Positions 25,586 through 35,601 of a stretch of DNA of 64,000 nt are shown in pieces. Source of the DNA: Pseudomonadales bacterium. GTDB taxonomy: Bacteria; Pseudomonadota; Gammaproteobacteria; Pseudomonadales; Azotimanducaceae. The notes under the pieces are model-generated. The model had not been told where the DNA came from and searched no databases. It saw only the letters and a program-made list of their open reading frames with translations. The DNA is taken from contig JANQJA010000011.1 in the NCBI GenBank assembly GCA_028281885.1, forward strand, positions 62,001 through 126,000, given 5' to 3'. The translations under genes were made by a program, and so were the position numbers. Numbering within the stretch: the first letter of the stretch is position 1; every line of letters starts with the position of its first letter.

Positions 25586-26428
25586 TTATACGCTCGCTAC
25601 CGGCTGGATGTGCCGATCGATCAGTGCGTCCTTTGCCTGCCAGCGTCGGTTCAGCCAGTCTTGTGTGTCAGCCGGTTCAGGCGGCGCAGCAGCCTCGATA
25701 AAGATGTCGATCTGTCGAACGGCACCACCGATGCATTGCCAGAATGTCACATCATCGCGTGGATAGATAATCGTGCTATCGATGATCGGCGCGGGCGCAT
25801 GCTTAAGGATGGTTTGCAGGGCACCATGACGAGGTTTCAGTAGATGGGTGAACGGTGCTGCCTGGTGTTCATGTTTATCGCGGGTAAAGCGAGTGCCTTC
25901 AACGAAGACTGTCAATGCGTAGGAGGAATTGGTGTTGTCTGCGGCCGCAGTCGCAATCACTTTCAGGTCCTGTTCCCGGCCGCCTTCCTGCCGGCCCCTG
26001 ATCAATCGGGGAAAGCCGAGGGCAAAGCAGAGCCAGCCAAGAATGGGCACGAACAGCAGTTCTCGTTTGATCAGAAACTTGAGAATTGGCCCTCGTCGTG
26101 TGATGACCTGGTGCAGAAGGAGAATGTCAAACCAGGTTCGGTGGTTGCTGATCACAATGACCGGTCCGTCGATGGAGGTCTCACCATGCACCCGGAGGCG
26201 GATCCTGAGGAACCGTTCGATCAGGATTGAGTTGATAGCGACGGCCGCACGATACATTGATTCGACGATGGCATCGCAGCCGCGGGCGAAGCGATCGGCT
26301 GATATGAGGCTCGTTGACGACGCGGCGCGAATTCCGGCAACCACGAATAGCGGAAACAGCCAGAGCAATAGATTGCCCGCCAGAGCCAGCATTATCCCGG
26401 CTGCGATCAGATGTCGATGTGGCGCCAT
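25586..26428 (-). CDS. lysophospholipid acyltransferase (PlsC/YihG-like)
   Basis: A 280-residue 1-acylglycerol-3-phosphate acyltransferase-family membrane enzyme. A hydrophobic N-terminal segment (MLALAGNLLLWLFPLFVVAGI) precedes the catalytic block IVISNHRTWFDILLL (the NHx4D motif, here N-H-R-T-W-F-D). The substrate motif is FVEGTRFTRDKH, and a late PAPIIDSTIIYPRD segment follows. The order and length match YihG, an inner-membrane acyltransferase controlling acyl composition. I begin at ATG 26428 (MAPHRHLIAAG), since the upstream in-frame extension overlaps the divergent promoter region and lacks family resemblance. Confidence 0.87.
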   Translation of the reverse strand: MAPHRHLIAAGIMLALAGNLLLWLFPLFVVAGIRAASSTSLISADRFARGCDAIVESMYRAAVAINSILIERFLRIRLRVHGETSIDGPVIVISNHRTWFDILLLHQVITRRGPILKFLIKRELLFVPILGWLCFALGFPRLIRGRQEGGREQDLKVIATAAADNTNSSYALTVFVEGTRFTRDKHEHQAAPFTHLLKPRHGALQTILKHAPAPIIDSTIIYPRDDVTFWQCIGGAVRQIDIFIEAAAPPEPADTQDWLNRRWQAKDALIDRHIQPVASV

Positions 26429-26530
26429 GGTAGGGATCAAAACCGCTGATCGTCGCGACGTCAATGCCCGGCGCTGGCTGTCGCGACTGACTCCAATTAC
26501 AATAGCGATGTTTTTTGCAGGTATTCCGCT

Positions 26531-26752
26531 TTGTCTGTCAGCTTTGTCACCCGGTTCAGGCGTCATCTCGCCGCTGTTCCCTTTGCGATTGTCTTACTGG
26601 TCCCGGCTTTGATGGTCGCTGTTTACTGGTATCGAGGCCATGCTCCCGTGATTGATTCCACCGCCGTGATGGCTGAACCACTGCCATTTTGTGCCCAGTC
26701 TGAGCAGGATGATCCGGACTGTACGGAAGCGGAAGTGCAGGGCGGCGAATAG
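26531..26752 (+). CDS. small single-pass membrane protein (hypothetical)
   Basis: A possible 73-residue protein starting at TTG with AGG 9 bases upstream. Residues 13-32 form a clear membrane segment or signal anchor (AVPFAIVLLVPALMVAVYWY) after a basic N-terminus (FVTRFRRH). An acidic, cysteine-containing tail follows (CAQSEQDDPDCTEAE). It lies between the divergent acyltransferase and the convergent recD. The positive-inside pattern and lack of a competing gene support it, but the non-ATG start and unknown family leave doubt. Confidence 0.45.
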   Translation: MSVSFVTRFRRHLAAVPFAIVLLVPALMVAVYWYRGHAPVIDSTAVMAEPLPFCAQSEQDDPDCTEAEVQGGE

Positions 26753-26763
26753 ACGCCAGCGCA

Positions 26764-28446
26764 CTAGTCCGTGATTCGAAAGCGTTCTCCCAGACCACTG
26801 TTGCGCTGGTTGTGTTGAGACAGGCACAGTGCCAGAGCCTCCGCGTCAAGGTTCACGGTCAGCTGTTTCCTGGCGCGAGTAATCCCCGTATAAAGCATTT
26901 CCCTTGTCAGCAGCTGCGTCTGTGCTGGCGAATGGGGTTGTGGCAGCACCAGCATCACATGATCGAACTCGGACCCCTGGGATTTGTGTACCGTCATGGC
27001 GAAGCAGGTCTCATGCGCGGGGAGACGTGAGGCAAGAAACTCGCGGTAACTGTTGCCTTGCCGAAACAGCACCCGGGCATCGGTGCCGTTAACGGCGGTA
27101 CAGATGCCGACATCGCCGTTGAACAGTCTCAGGTTGTAATCATTACGACTGATCATCACGGGTCGGCCATGATAGAAGGGCTGGCCTGGCAGAATGAGGT
27201 TCTTATCGGTCAATGCCTGCTCGATGCGGGCATTGAGTCGGATGACGCCCAGTTCTCCGTCCCGGACCGGCGACAGTACACGCTTCGATGCAAACAGATC
27301 AGTCAACACGTCGCCAGGTTCACCACGCCGCACAGCCGCCAGATAGTCGTCGAAGAAAGCCATCAACGTGCTCTCGTCAAGCGCATCGATGTCGCCGACT
27401 CGCACCTGGTCATCATCGACCAGTTCGACCTGCTGATCCTCTCTTAGGGCGGCCGCGAGCCTGCCGATACCCTGATGCGGCGAGAAGCGATAGTTCTTCG
27501 TCAGTTCGCAAAGGGCATCCTGCAGACGATGTGGAATCCCGTCCGTGATCACCTCAATACCAGTCAACTGCCGGACCTTCGTTGCGAAATCTGGCGAGTA
27601 ATGGAACCCGTTGCTACAAATGTCTGCCAGGAGATTGCCGGTATCCACTGAAGGTAGCTGCACAGGATCTCCCAGCAGAATCAGCCTGGCAGCTGGTGGC
27701 AGGGCGGCGAGCACACGATCCATCATGGCCAGGTCCACCATGGAGACCTCATCGATCACGAGAACGTCGATGGCGAGTGGAAACTCGGGGCCGTGACGAT
27801 AGCTGCCATCGGCCGGATGGTAGCCCAATAGCCGGTGCAATGTGGTTACGTCCGGCCACTCGACATCATCACCAAGGCTATCCTGCAATCGCATGGCAGC
27901 CTTGCCAGTGGGAGCCGCGATCGCAATGCGGTTGCTATTGTCTGGTACCAGCGTTTGGAGCGCAGCCAGGATGTGGTTCACGGTGGTGGTCTTACCAGTA
28001 CCAGGGCCTCCCGCTATGATGGTCAGCTTGCGACTGAGCGCCTGAAAGGCGGCCAGCTTTTGTCGGGACGGTTCCGGAAACAGCCTGTCAATCGTTTCTG
28101 CCACCGCACGCTCATCGACTTCGATAGATCTGTTTAGTTGGCTGAGCCTCGTGGCGACTCGCTGTTCATACTGATAGAAGCGGCTCAGGAAGAGTCTGCC
28201 ATCATCGAGTACAAGCGGGGTCGCTGTCTGGCCGGTTCCCACGATGTCCAGGTTCAAAAGCAGTGAACGGATCGCCTCCACGTCGTTGTAGCGGGAAAGG
28301 TCAATGCAACTGTGCTGGTTCGTTAGCGCCTGGGTAAGATCAGAGAAGACCTGAAATAGCCTTTGATCGCTGTTGTTGGAGAGGCGAATCAACAGCCGAG
28401 TCAGATGCTTTTTGATCTCCAGACCGGTCCGGTAGCTGCGGCTCAT
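26764..28446 (-). CDS. recD: exodeoxyribonuclease V subunit RecD
   Basis: A 560-residue 5'-3' helicase subunit of RecBCD (about 50 aa shorter than E. coli). Walker A is IIAGGPGTGKTTTVNHIL, motif II is VIDEVSMVDLAMMDRVL, motif III is LGDPVQLPSVDTG and the late motif is TVHKSQGSEFDHVMLVLP. The N-terminal alpha-helical interaction domain (residues 1-140) is present. Its start overlaps the recB stop by 4 bases, making it the last gene of a recC-recB-recD operon. The complex resects double-strand breaks and loads RecA, responding to Chi-like sites. Confidence 0.96.
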   Translation of the reverse strand: MSRSYRTGLEIKKHLTRLLIRLSNNSDQRLFQVFSDLTQALTNQHSCIDLSRYNDVEAIRSLLLNLDIVGTGQTATPLVLDDGRLFLSRFYQYEQRVATRLSQLNRSIEVDERAVAETIDRLFPEPSRQKLAAFQALSRKLTIIAGGPGTGKTTTVNHILAALQTLVPDNSNRIAIAAPTGKAAMRLQDSLGDDVEWPDVTTLHRLLGYHPADGSYRHGPEFPLAIDVLVIDEVSMVDLAMMDRVLAALPPAARLILLGDPVQLPSVDTGNLLADICSNGFHYSPDFATKVRQLTGIEVITDGIPHRLQDALCELTKNYRFSPHQGIGRLAAALREDQQVELVDDDQVRVGDIDALDESTLMAFFDDYLAAVRRGEPGDVLTDLFASKRVLSPVRDGELGVIRLNARIEQALTDKNLILPGQPFYHGRPVMISRNDYNLRLFNGDVGICTAVNGTDARVLFRQGNSYREFLASRLPAHETCFAMTVHKSQGSEFDHVMLVLPQPHSPAQTQLLTREMLYTGITRARKQLTVNLDAEALALCLSQHNQRNSGLGERFRITD

Positions 28447-31400
28447 ACTACGCCTGCACCCCCAAGCGCCTGGGAAAGTTGGTGGACCAGATCGGGTTCT
28501 GGTAAATCCATAAAGACGCCCGTATTTCCGACGCTGCCCGGCATTCCTCGCAGAAACAGGTAGGCCACGCCGCCAAAATGGGTTTCATAGCGATATCCGT
28601 CTATCCGGGTTTTCAGATATCGGTGCAGTGCGACCGTATAAACCAGGTATTGAAGGTCGTAAAGGTGATGGTGGATCGCCGCGGCCATGGCGGCCTGACT
28701 ATAGGCTTGATGATTGTCGCCCAGATGATTTGACTTGTAGTCAACGACATAGAATCGACCCTGCCACTCAAAAACGAGGTCAATGAATCCATTCATCATG
28801 CCACTGAGGTGAATGTCTTCGGTTTTCGAAGCGGCCTGACAGTAACCTGCCGACCGGATGAGGTTGAGCCAGTTCCGGCTGTGGTTCAAGGAGAAGTGAA
28901 ACTCAAGCTCGTCCAGTCGTCGATTCGACTCGATTGTCGACAGCCGCGTGTTGGCGACTGGCGTTGCCGTAATATCATCGATCCAGTCAACGACCACATC
29001 GCGCCAGGTCTCATCCAGGCTGCACCGGCCGAGGCACTGGTCGACGATGCCGAGTTGGTCCGTGGCAGGGCGTGAAAAGTCCAGTTGCTCCATCAATGTG
29101 TGTAGCGCGACGCCGATGCGTGGGCCACGGGGAAAGGTAAATCGGCTCCGTTCAATCTCGTCCGGCGACCGGGTTTCTGTTTCGTCATCGTTAAAGCCGC
29201 GCAGATCGGTGACAGGGGCGACCTGGCTTCCCTGTTGCACCATTTGGGCTACCCCGGTATAGGAGTGTACTCGCCAGCTGGTGTCGATACTGGGCCGCGA
29301 TCTCGGTGCTGCCAATTCGTCCGGGATATTGCTTCGGCGATACGTGACGAGCAACGCCTCGGTTGCGGGTTCAACCACCTCGAATAGCGGTTGCTGCCAG
29401 CGCTCCTGCAACTGTTCCGGATGCTCGTCTTTGGAGGTCTGAAGTACCCGCGCCAGGGCTGAATCGTCCAGTTTGTCATCAATGGGGATACCCAGGTAAC
29501 AACGATACCTGGCTCGGGTCATGGCGACATAGAGCAGCCTCATATCTTCTTCCTGCTGCTCTGCCTTCGCCAGCGCTCGCTTTTCCTCACTCATGCTGAT
29601 ATCAAGTTCGGCGCGAAACAGCTGGTTGCTGCTCACGTGATACAGACTGGGTTCATTTTTCCGCGGCCGGCTGCCGAACGCGGCCACCGGGATCATCACG
29701 ATGTCATACTCAAGCCCCTTGGCCGCGTGCATGGTGACGATCTTGACGAGGTCCCGGTCGCTCTCAAGCCGTAACTGACGTTCATCGGCCGCGACCGTGT
29801 TGGCCTCGCGCTTCTCGCGAATGAACCACTTCAGCAGCCGGTGCATGCCCGGCGCAATGGCTGAACGCTGTTGTAACAGTTCGGTGAGATGGCGCAGGTT
29901 GGTGATCTGTCGTTCCCCGTCTTCCCGGGCGAACCATTTCTGTGCGATTTGCCGCCTCGCTATCATCGTTTCGATCATGGTTGCTACATCGAGTTCCGCC
30001 CATTGCCGGTGATAGTCGGCGAATTCGCGCAGGGTCTGCTGTTGCAGGTCCAGATCGTCGCCAAGGGCGGCGATATCTGCCGCCCTGGTTTGCATCAGCG
30101 ACGTTGCCAGGGCGGCGCGAATGGCGGATTCATTGGTGGGCTCCAGGATTGCCTGCAGGATAGTCTTCAGGTCATCGGCGGTTTCGGTCAGAAAAACACT
30201 TTCCAGGGTGACATACACAGAATGGATTCCCCGGGCCGAGAGCGCGGCGCGAGCGGCGCGGGCGTCGTGCCGATCACGCACCAGCAAGGCAATCTGACCG
30301 GCATCGAGCGGCCTGTCTTCAATGCGCGCGAGGCCCTGCGCCGAATCATTCAGCAGGTTCGCGATTTCGTTTGCCGCCCAGTTCATTGCTGCGACGCGGG
30401 TGTCTTCACCTTCAATTCTGGCCAGGCAGATGGGGGCCGGTGTTTCGCCGCGGAGTGATAATGACATGTCGACACTGTTGGGGGAGGGATTGACGGGATG
30501 GAAGGGTATGTCCTGTTCGTTGCCAAACAGGTTGGTTCCCTTCGGTTTGCCGAACAATGCATTTAACGCCTGCACCAGGCTGGTCTGGCTGCGCCAATTG
30601 GTATCCAGGGTAAGTGTGCTGCTGATGGTGCGCTTGGCGTTGATATAGGTGTAGACGTCGGCGCCTCGAAACTGGTAGATGGCCTGTTTCGGGTCACCAA
30701 TCAGAAATAATCCGCGGCCCCGGTTGCGATAGATCTGATCGAAGATGTTCCACTGAACGTCATCGGTATCCTGAAATTCGTCAATCAAAGCGACCGGCCA
30801 GCGGCCAGCGAGATGGTTGATCAGTTGCGGTGCCACGCTGCCAGTCAGTGCCTGGTGCAGACGAGTGAGCAGATCATCGAGCGTGAACTGTTGTTGTTCC
30901 TGCTTGTAGCGTTCCAGGTGGCGCCGCGCGTTCCGGAACACCAGATGCCACAGATTGGTCCGCAACAGTGACAGGTCAGTATCAATCTGGTCGATCAGTT
31001 CGATGAGCGGGTGCTGCGGTTGCTGCCCGCCTTTTCTCAGTGGTGCATTTTGAATGGATTGACTGGTCCAGTATTGCCAGAGGTCGGTATCCAGTTCATT
31101 GTCCTGCTCGCACCAGGCGGTCATCGACGCGAGTCTGGTAAAGATGGGTCTGTTCTTGTAGACGCCGGAGCCGGCAATCGCTGCCGCGAAATCTTCGCTG
31201 ATCCAGCGTTGCTTGGCCTGCTTGATGTTGGCGACCAGTTGCGCTTCATCAAGTACCTGTTCTGCAGGGACCAGCGCAAGCGCCGGACGAAACAGATAAG
31301 CCTTGATCGCCTTTGAAAGTTGATCCGGCGAACGCCAGAGACCGAGTGCAGCGCGTCGCTGTAAAGGTGGCAGCGTCATGATATCCGCCCGAAACGTGTC

Positions 31401-31859
31401 CCTGACGGCCTGTTCCAGCAGTTCATCCCGATCCGCATCCAATGGCTGGTCAAACAGCGTGGCGGTGGCAAAGGCATGATCGGCGAGTACGCGAGCGCAG
31501 AATCCGTGAATGGTGAATATGGATGCCTCATCCATCAGTTGGCTGGCCGCCGTCAATAGCTGACGGTCACGGCTGGCGTCCTGGCTCTGCTCAACGAGTT
31601 GATGTAAGAACTCGTCTTCAGATCCGCCATTCATGAAGGCGGTTCTGGCGTCCTCGATCCGTCGCCGGATACGTGCCCGCAGTTCCTGCGTGGCGGCCAC
31701 GGTGAATGTCAGTACCAGGATGTTGTCGACGCCGAGGGCGTCGCCGCCGCGTCCCAGTACAAATAGCAGGTAAAGGTTGGTGATCGTATAGGTCTTGCCG
31801 GTACCGGCACTCGCCTCGATAAGATGTTTTCCTGTTACTGGCAGTGGCTGGTGCATCAC
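28443..31859 (-). CDS. recB: exodeoxyribonuclease V subunit RecB
   Basis: A 1138-residue helicase-nuclease subunit. UvrD-type motifs include LIEASAGTGKTYTITNLYL (I), ALIDEFQDTDDVQWNIFD (II), LIGDPKQAIYQFRGADVYTY (III) and KIVTMHAAKGLEYDIVMIP (V). The C-terminal nuclease domain retains FIDLVFEWQGRFYVVDYKSNHLGD, whose Asp and Lys belong to the PD-(D/E)xK site. It is close in size to E. coli RecB (1180 aa). It overlaps recC by 4 bases upstream and recD by 4 downstream. Unlike the E. coli locus there is no ptrA gene between recC and recB. Confidence 0.96.
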   Translation of the reverse strand: MMHQPLPVTGKHLIEASAGTGKTYTITNLYLLFVLGRGGDALGVDNILVLTFTVAATQELRARIRRRIEDARTAFMNGGSEDEFLHQLVEQSQDASRDRQLLTAASQLMDEASIFTIHGFCARVLADHAFATATLFDQPLDADRDELLEQAVRDTFRADIMTLPPLQRRAALGLWRSPDQLSKAIKAYLFRPALALVPAEQVLDEAQLVANIKQAKQRWISEDFAAAIAGSGVYKNRPIFTRLASMTAWCEQDNELDTDLWQYWTSQSIQNAPLRKGGQQPQHPLIELIDQIDTDLSLLRTNLWHLVFRNARRHLERYKQEQQQFTLDDLLTRLHQALTGSVAPQLINHLAGRWPVALIDEFQDTDDVQWNIFDQIYRNRGRGLFLIGDPKQAIYQFRGADVYTYINAKRTISSTLTLDTNWRSQTSLVQALNALFGKPKGTNLFGNEQDIPFHPVNPSPNSVDMSLSLRGETPAPICLARIEGEDTRVAAMNWAANEIANLLNDSAQGLARIEDRPLDAGQIALLVRDRHDARAARAALSARGIHSVYVTLESVFLTETADDLKTILQAILEPTNESAIRAALATSLMQTRAADIAALGDDLDLQQQTLREFADYHRQWAELDVATMIETMIARRQIAQKWFAREDGERQITNLRHLTELLQQRSAIAPGMHRLLKWFIREKREANTVAADERQLRLESDRDLVKIVTMHAAKGLEYDIVMIPVAAFGSRPRKNEPSLYHVSSNQLFRAELDISMSEEKRALAKAEQQEEDMRLLYVAMTRARYRCYLGIPIDDKLDDSALARVLQTSKDEHPEQLQERWQQPLFEVVEPATEALLVTYRRSNIPDELAAPRSRPSIDTSWRVHSYTGVAQMVQQGSQVAPVTDLRGFNDDETETRSPDEIERSRFTFPRGPRIGVALHTLMEQLDFSRPATDQLGIVDQCLGRCSLDETWRDVVVDWIDDITATPVANTRLSTIESNRRLDELEFHFSLNHSRNWLNLIRSAGYCQAASKTEDIHLSGMMNGFIDLVFEWQGRFYVVDYKSNHLGDNHQAYSQAAMAAAIHHHLYDLQYLVYTVALHRYLKTRIDGYRYETHFGGVAYLFLRGMPGSVGNTGVFMDLPEPDLVHQLSQALGGAGVV

Positions 31860-34800
31860 TTGAGTTGCTCCAGCAAGGGGCCGAATACCTGGCTGGCAAC
31901 TTCGATAAATTCCTCATCGATGTCCCGGGGGATATCGAACAGCCGCGCGTAACAGGGGTCCTGGCTTTCGCTGAAGCCGAATTCCTGATGCCAGATTGCG
32001 GTGGCCGCCTTTCGGGCCGCCGCATGGTCGCCGTGCTTCTTGACGGCTTCCAGGTATCGACCGCTTGTCTCAGGGATCAGCGGCAGCGGATGTCTCAAAC
32101 CCTGATCATAGAGCAGCGCGAACGCCGAAAGCTGTGCCAGGGCCGCGGCAGGGGATATTGGCAGGAGTTCCTGTTCGAGCACCTTGTCATTTCTGAGTGA
32201 TACCAGGCTGGTAGGCGTCTCGCCTCGTAGCGCATTGACGAACAGATGGTTGATCCAGGCTTCCAGCAGCTGACGTTTTCGCAGTGTCGCGGCCCGAAAG
32301 TTGATGACCCGATCGTTGACAAGCCCGACAACCGTACCGCTGATTCTGCGCTCAGCGTCGGTTCCCTGATTCAGCACACATTCGCCGTCAAATACGATCG
32401 CTTCCTCGATGGCCATGTCTCGAACGCGTTCGTGGATCGCGGAAGCTCGCAACAGGGCCTGATTCAGGGCGCGTTCACCGGGTTCGCCCGGGATTACCAT
32501 GCCACCCGCCAGCGCTTCCTCACGGATTCTGCCAACAGGTATGCCTGTCTCCAGGCCATCCAGGCACCGCTGAACCAGTGCGTATTGTTCGAGTCCTCCG
32601 AGTTCGAATGGCTCCACGTCATCCAGTTCGATATCTCGATCTTCGAAATAGACGCCGAGCCGAAGACGCAGGAACGACTGCGCTGGTGCACGAAAAAACC
32701 GACGCAACTGTTCCAGTGACACCAGATCGAGTTCGGGATGATTGGCCAACGGTGAATCGGTAAAGGGTGCTGGCGGGGAATGCGAGCGCAGGGCGTCGTA
32801 CCACTCGGATCGGTAGGTGACCAGATTTGGATGTCCCTCTGGCTGATAGTAAGCGTCGCTGAAGGGCTGCAGCGGGTGTTCCGTGACCGCTGAATGCTCG
32901 AAGGTGCGATCCAGGTAGCTCACCAACTCGCTGACCAGTACTGAAGGTGGCTGCTCCTGATTGTCCCGGATACCTCTGCCGATATAGCTGATATAGAAAT
33001 ACTCATCCGCGGACAGCAATGCCTCCAGAAAAAGGTAACGGTCATCATCTCGCTTGGATCGGTCGCCGCGCCGGTGTGCGGCCGCCATCAGGTCGAAATC
33101 CTGAGGACGATCTGTCCTTGGATATTCGCCGTCGTTCATGCCGAGCAGACAGACCACGCGAAATGGGACGCTGCGCATCGGTACCAGTGTGGCGAAGGTG
33201 ATCGACCCGGAAATGAAACCTCGACTCTGGGTGGCGACTGACAGCTGCCGGTCGAGCCAGTATCGAAACATCTTGGGTGTGAGGGCCTGATCGAATCCGG
33301 TTTCCTCGTGTTCGGTTTCGAGCCTGATCAGCAACTCCCGAACCTGCACCAGGTCCTGCTCTTCCTGCTGGTCCGGTTCGAAGAAATCTTCGATGATGTC
33401 GCTGACGAGTTCGCGCCAGCCGCGGCTGACGTGCGAATCTGACAAGGCTTCCCGATATCGGTCTATCAGGTCGATGATTTCGCAGAGCGTTCCCAGCAGT
33501 TCCGCCTGCCCGGTATCGACATCGAGCGGCAGAATGTCCTGGCAGGTGCCTGCTTCGGATTCCATCGTGATTCCGAGCAGCAATCGGTCGAGCCCGAACC
33601 GCCAGGTGTTGTGACGCTGCCGGGGCAGTTGCCAGTGCTGTTCCCTGGTCGATTCGTCGATCTCCCAACGAATGCCGGATGTTTCTATCCAGCGGCCGAT
33701 GACCATCAGTTCGCTGTCATCCAGACCAAAGCGGCGACTGACGGCAGGTATTTCCAGCAGGTCCATGACCTCTGTGCCTGTGACCCTGGCATCGGGCAGC
33801 GCAAGCAGCGACAAGAGAGCGATGAGTATGGGCGATTGACCAGCTGTCGTCCGGTCCGCGATTGATATGGGCAGGCCATGTTGTTTGAACACTGCCTGGG
33901 CAAAAGGGGCATACGCGGAAACATCGGGTGTCATGACGATAACATCGGCCGGCCTGAGTTCGGGGGATTCGTCGAACATCCGCATGAGCTGGTCGTAGAG
34001 AACCTCAATTTCTCGCATCCGACTATGACAGCTATGTATCTGAATGCTGATATCTGTTGCGGCGACCGGTTTTTTGCCCGGTGCGACGTTCTGCCCAAAC
34101 TCCGTTCCGAACGAAAGGTCGAAAATGTCGCGTTTCACGTCGTTGAGAAGTTTGCCGGGGGTCGGTGGATCGAAGTCGTCAACTTCGGCGACATCGGGTG
34201 TCTCCAGTAATTGCTCCAGGAACTCCCGGCCCTGGCGGCCCCAGGATGACAACAACGGATTGCCCGTTTCGAGGTAGTCGTCTGCAGCCAGGCTGGCTTT
34301 GCTGAGCAGGCGTCTGATCGAACGCTTTGCCTGGTTTTGCTCGGAAACGATGTCGCCCCAATAGTGCTCGCTGGGGTTGAGGAAATAGAGGTCGACTTCA
34401 GCTTTTCGCGAATAGGCCTGCAGGGTTTGCAGGTGCATGGGCGGCAATGCCGACAGTCCCATGACGGCAATATGTCCGGGCAGATGCCCGGGCAGCGGCT
34501 CGCTGGATTCAAGCCGACGAAGCAGCGCCCTGTGTAATCCCGCGCGATGAGTGCCGGATGCCAGCAGTGGATCCTGTGACAGCCTTTGCCACAGCTGCCG
34601 TTGCCATACTTCTGCGATACTCAGGTCTGGTGGCCTGCCCGATGCCTGTTCCCACTGGTCGATCCAGTCACTGCGATAGATCAGGTACTGGTCGAACAGC
34701 GTGGCGATCTTTTCGGCCAGCTGATATTCCCGCACCTGCCCGTCACCGGTTCCTTCCAGAAACGCTCGAACCTCATCGAAGTCGTCACGCTGACAATCCG

Positions 34801-35101
34801 GGAAATACCTGATCAGATGCCAGGTCAGGTATTCAATGGCGTAGGGTGATGTTGACGGCAGGTCCAGATCCGGCAGTAGCTCGCGGTAGAGGTTCCAGAT
34901 CAGGTTGGCGGGCAGTATGCAATTCAGGTTGGCGGCGATACCGATTTGTTCCGCCTGCCTTAGTTTTAGCCATTGGCCCATGCCAAAACTCTGCACCACG
35001 ACCATTTGTTGATCGAAGGGGCCGAGCGGTGCAATTCCGGTTTGTTCAATGAATCGATCGGCGAGACGATGCATCGAATTGGAGTGTATGACCTGGAACA
35101 T
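31856..35101 (-). CDS. recC: exodeoxyribonuclease V subunit RecC
   Basis: A 1081-residue RecC subunit, which splits the DNA strands and scans for Chi in the RecBCD enzyme. It begins MFQVIHSNSMHRLADRF, as usual for the family, and has the inactivated-helicase core (VVQSFGMGQWLKLRQAEQIGIAANLNCILPANLIW). A conserved stretch occurs at FRVVCLLGMNDGEYPRTDRPQDFDLMA. It has no functional Walker A, as expected. It is the first gene of the recCBD operon. The 107-base gap to the divergent PHA operon should hold its promoter; no LexA-type box was noticed there. Confidence 0.95.
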   Translation of the reverse strand: MFQVIHSNSMHRLADRFIEQTGIAPLGPFDQQMVVVQSFGMGQWLKLRQAEQIGIAANLNCILPANLIWNLYRELLPDLDLPSTSPYAIEYLTWHLIRYFPDCQRDDFDEVRAFLEGTGDGQVREYQLAEKIATLFDQYLIYRSDWIDQWEQASGRPPDLSIAEVWQRQLWQRLSQDPLLASGTHRAGLHRALLRRLESSEPLPGHLPGHIAVMGLSALPPMHLQTLQAYSRKAEVDLYFLNPSEHYWGDIVSEQNQAKRSIRRLLSKASLAADDYLETGNPLLSSWGRQGREFLEQLLETPDVAEVDDFDPPTPGKLLNDVKRDIFDLSFGTEFGQNVAPGKKPVAATDISIQIHSCHSRMREIEVLYDQLMRMFDESPELRPADVIVMTPDVSAYAPFAQAVFKQHGLPISIADRTTAGQSPILIALLSLLALPDARVTGTEVMDLLEIPAVSRRFGLDDSELMVIGRWIETSGIRWEIDESTREQHWQLPRQRHNTWRFGLDRLLLGITMESEAGTCQDILPLDVDTGQAELLGTLCEIIDLIDRYREALSDSHVSRGWRELVSDIIEDFFEPDQQEEQDLVQVRELLIRLETEHEETGFDQALTPKMFRYWLDRQLSVATQSRGFISGSITFATLVPMRSVPFRVVCLLGMNDGEYPRTDRPQDFDLMAAAHRRGDRSKRDDDRYLFLEALLSADEYFYISYIGRGIRDNQEQPPSVLVSELVSYLDRTFEHSAVTEHPLQPFSDAYYQPEGHPNLVTYRSEWYDALRSHSPPAPFTDSPLANHPELDLVSLEQLRRFFRAPAQSFLRLRLGVYFEDRDIELDDVEPFELGGLEQYALVQRCLDGLETGIPVGRIREEALAGGMVIPGEPGERALNQALLRASAIHERVRDMAIEEAIVFDGECVLNQGTDAERRISGTVVGLVNDRVINFRAATLRKRQLLEAWINHLFVNALRGETPTSLVSLRNDKVLEQELLPISPAAALAQLSAFALLYDQGLRHPLPLIPETSGRYLEAVKKHGDHAAARKAATAIWHQEFGFSESQDPCYARLFDIPRDIDEEFIEVASQVFGPLLEQLK

Positions 35102-35208
35102 CGCACCTGTTCAGAGGAATCGCCGCAGTGCCCAAGTATATCAGTGCATGTCATTTGGGCTGTCATTGGCGTACCATTTTGGACATCATCTGACGGATCA
35201 GCGGGCTG

Positions 35209-35601
35209 ATGGCAGGCGACGGGTCAAAGGATCCCTCTGCGACCTTCCAGGAGTGGGTAACGCAGTGGGAGCGGGCGTTCGACAAGGCTTCTAATGAGGT
35301 GATGGGAACCGAGGATTTCGCCCAGTCTCTCAATCAGATGCAGAACCTCCAGCTTGAGTTGCAACGATCATTTGGCGAACTGATGGCTCGTCAGCTTGCG
35401 ACTTTCAACATGCCCTCGAGAGACGACGTGCTGGACCTGGCCGCAGCTGTCCGGGATATGGACCGGCGTCTGGCTCGGATCGAGACACAGATCAGAAGCC
35501 TGGTTCCTGACGGTGTGAATCACTCGGCGCCGAAACGTCAGTTTCCTCCGCGAACAAAAAAGCCACCTGCGAAGAGTCGGGAGTCTTCTGCGGATGACTG
35601 A
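35209..35601 (+). CDS. phaE: minimal class III PHA synthase subunit PhaE
   Basis: A 130-residue protein, much smaller than typical PhaE (roughly 300-370 aa). Residues 12-66 are helical and amphipathic. The segment NMPSRDDVLDLAAAVRDM at 67-84, with the following DRRLARIETQIRSL, matches the conserved C-terminal PhaE pattern (P-S/T-R-x-x-V-D-x-L followed by a basic coiled coil). The C-terminal tail is Lys/Arg/Pro-rich (104-130). PhaE activates PhaC and associates with the granule surface. Its last 8 bases overlap the phaC start, strongly supporting the pairing. The subunit name is inferred from the motif and the context. Confidence 0.72.
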   Translation: MAGDGSKDPSATFQEWVTQWERAFDKASNEVMGTEDFAQSLNQMQNLQLELQRSFGELMARQLATFNMPSRDDVLDLAAAVRDMDRRLARIETQIRSLVPDGVNHSAPKRQFPPRTKKPPAKSRESSADD

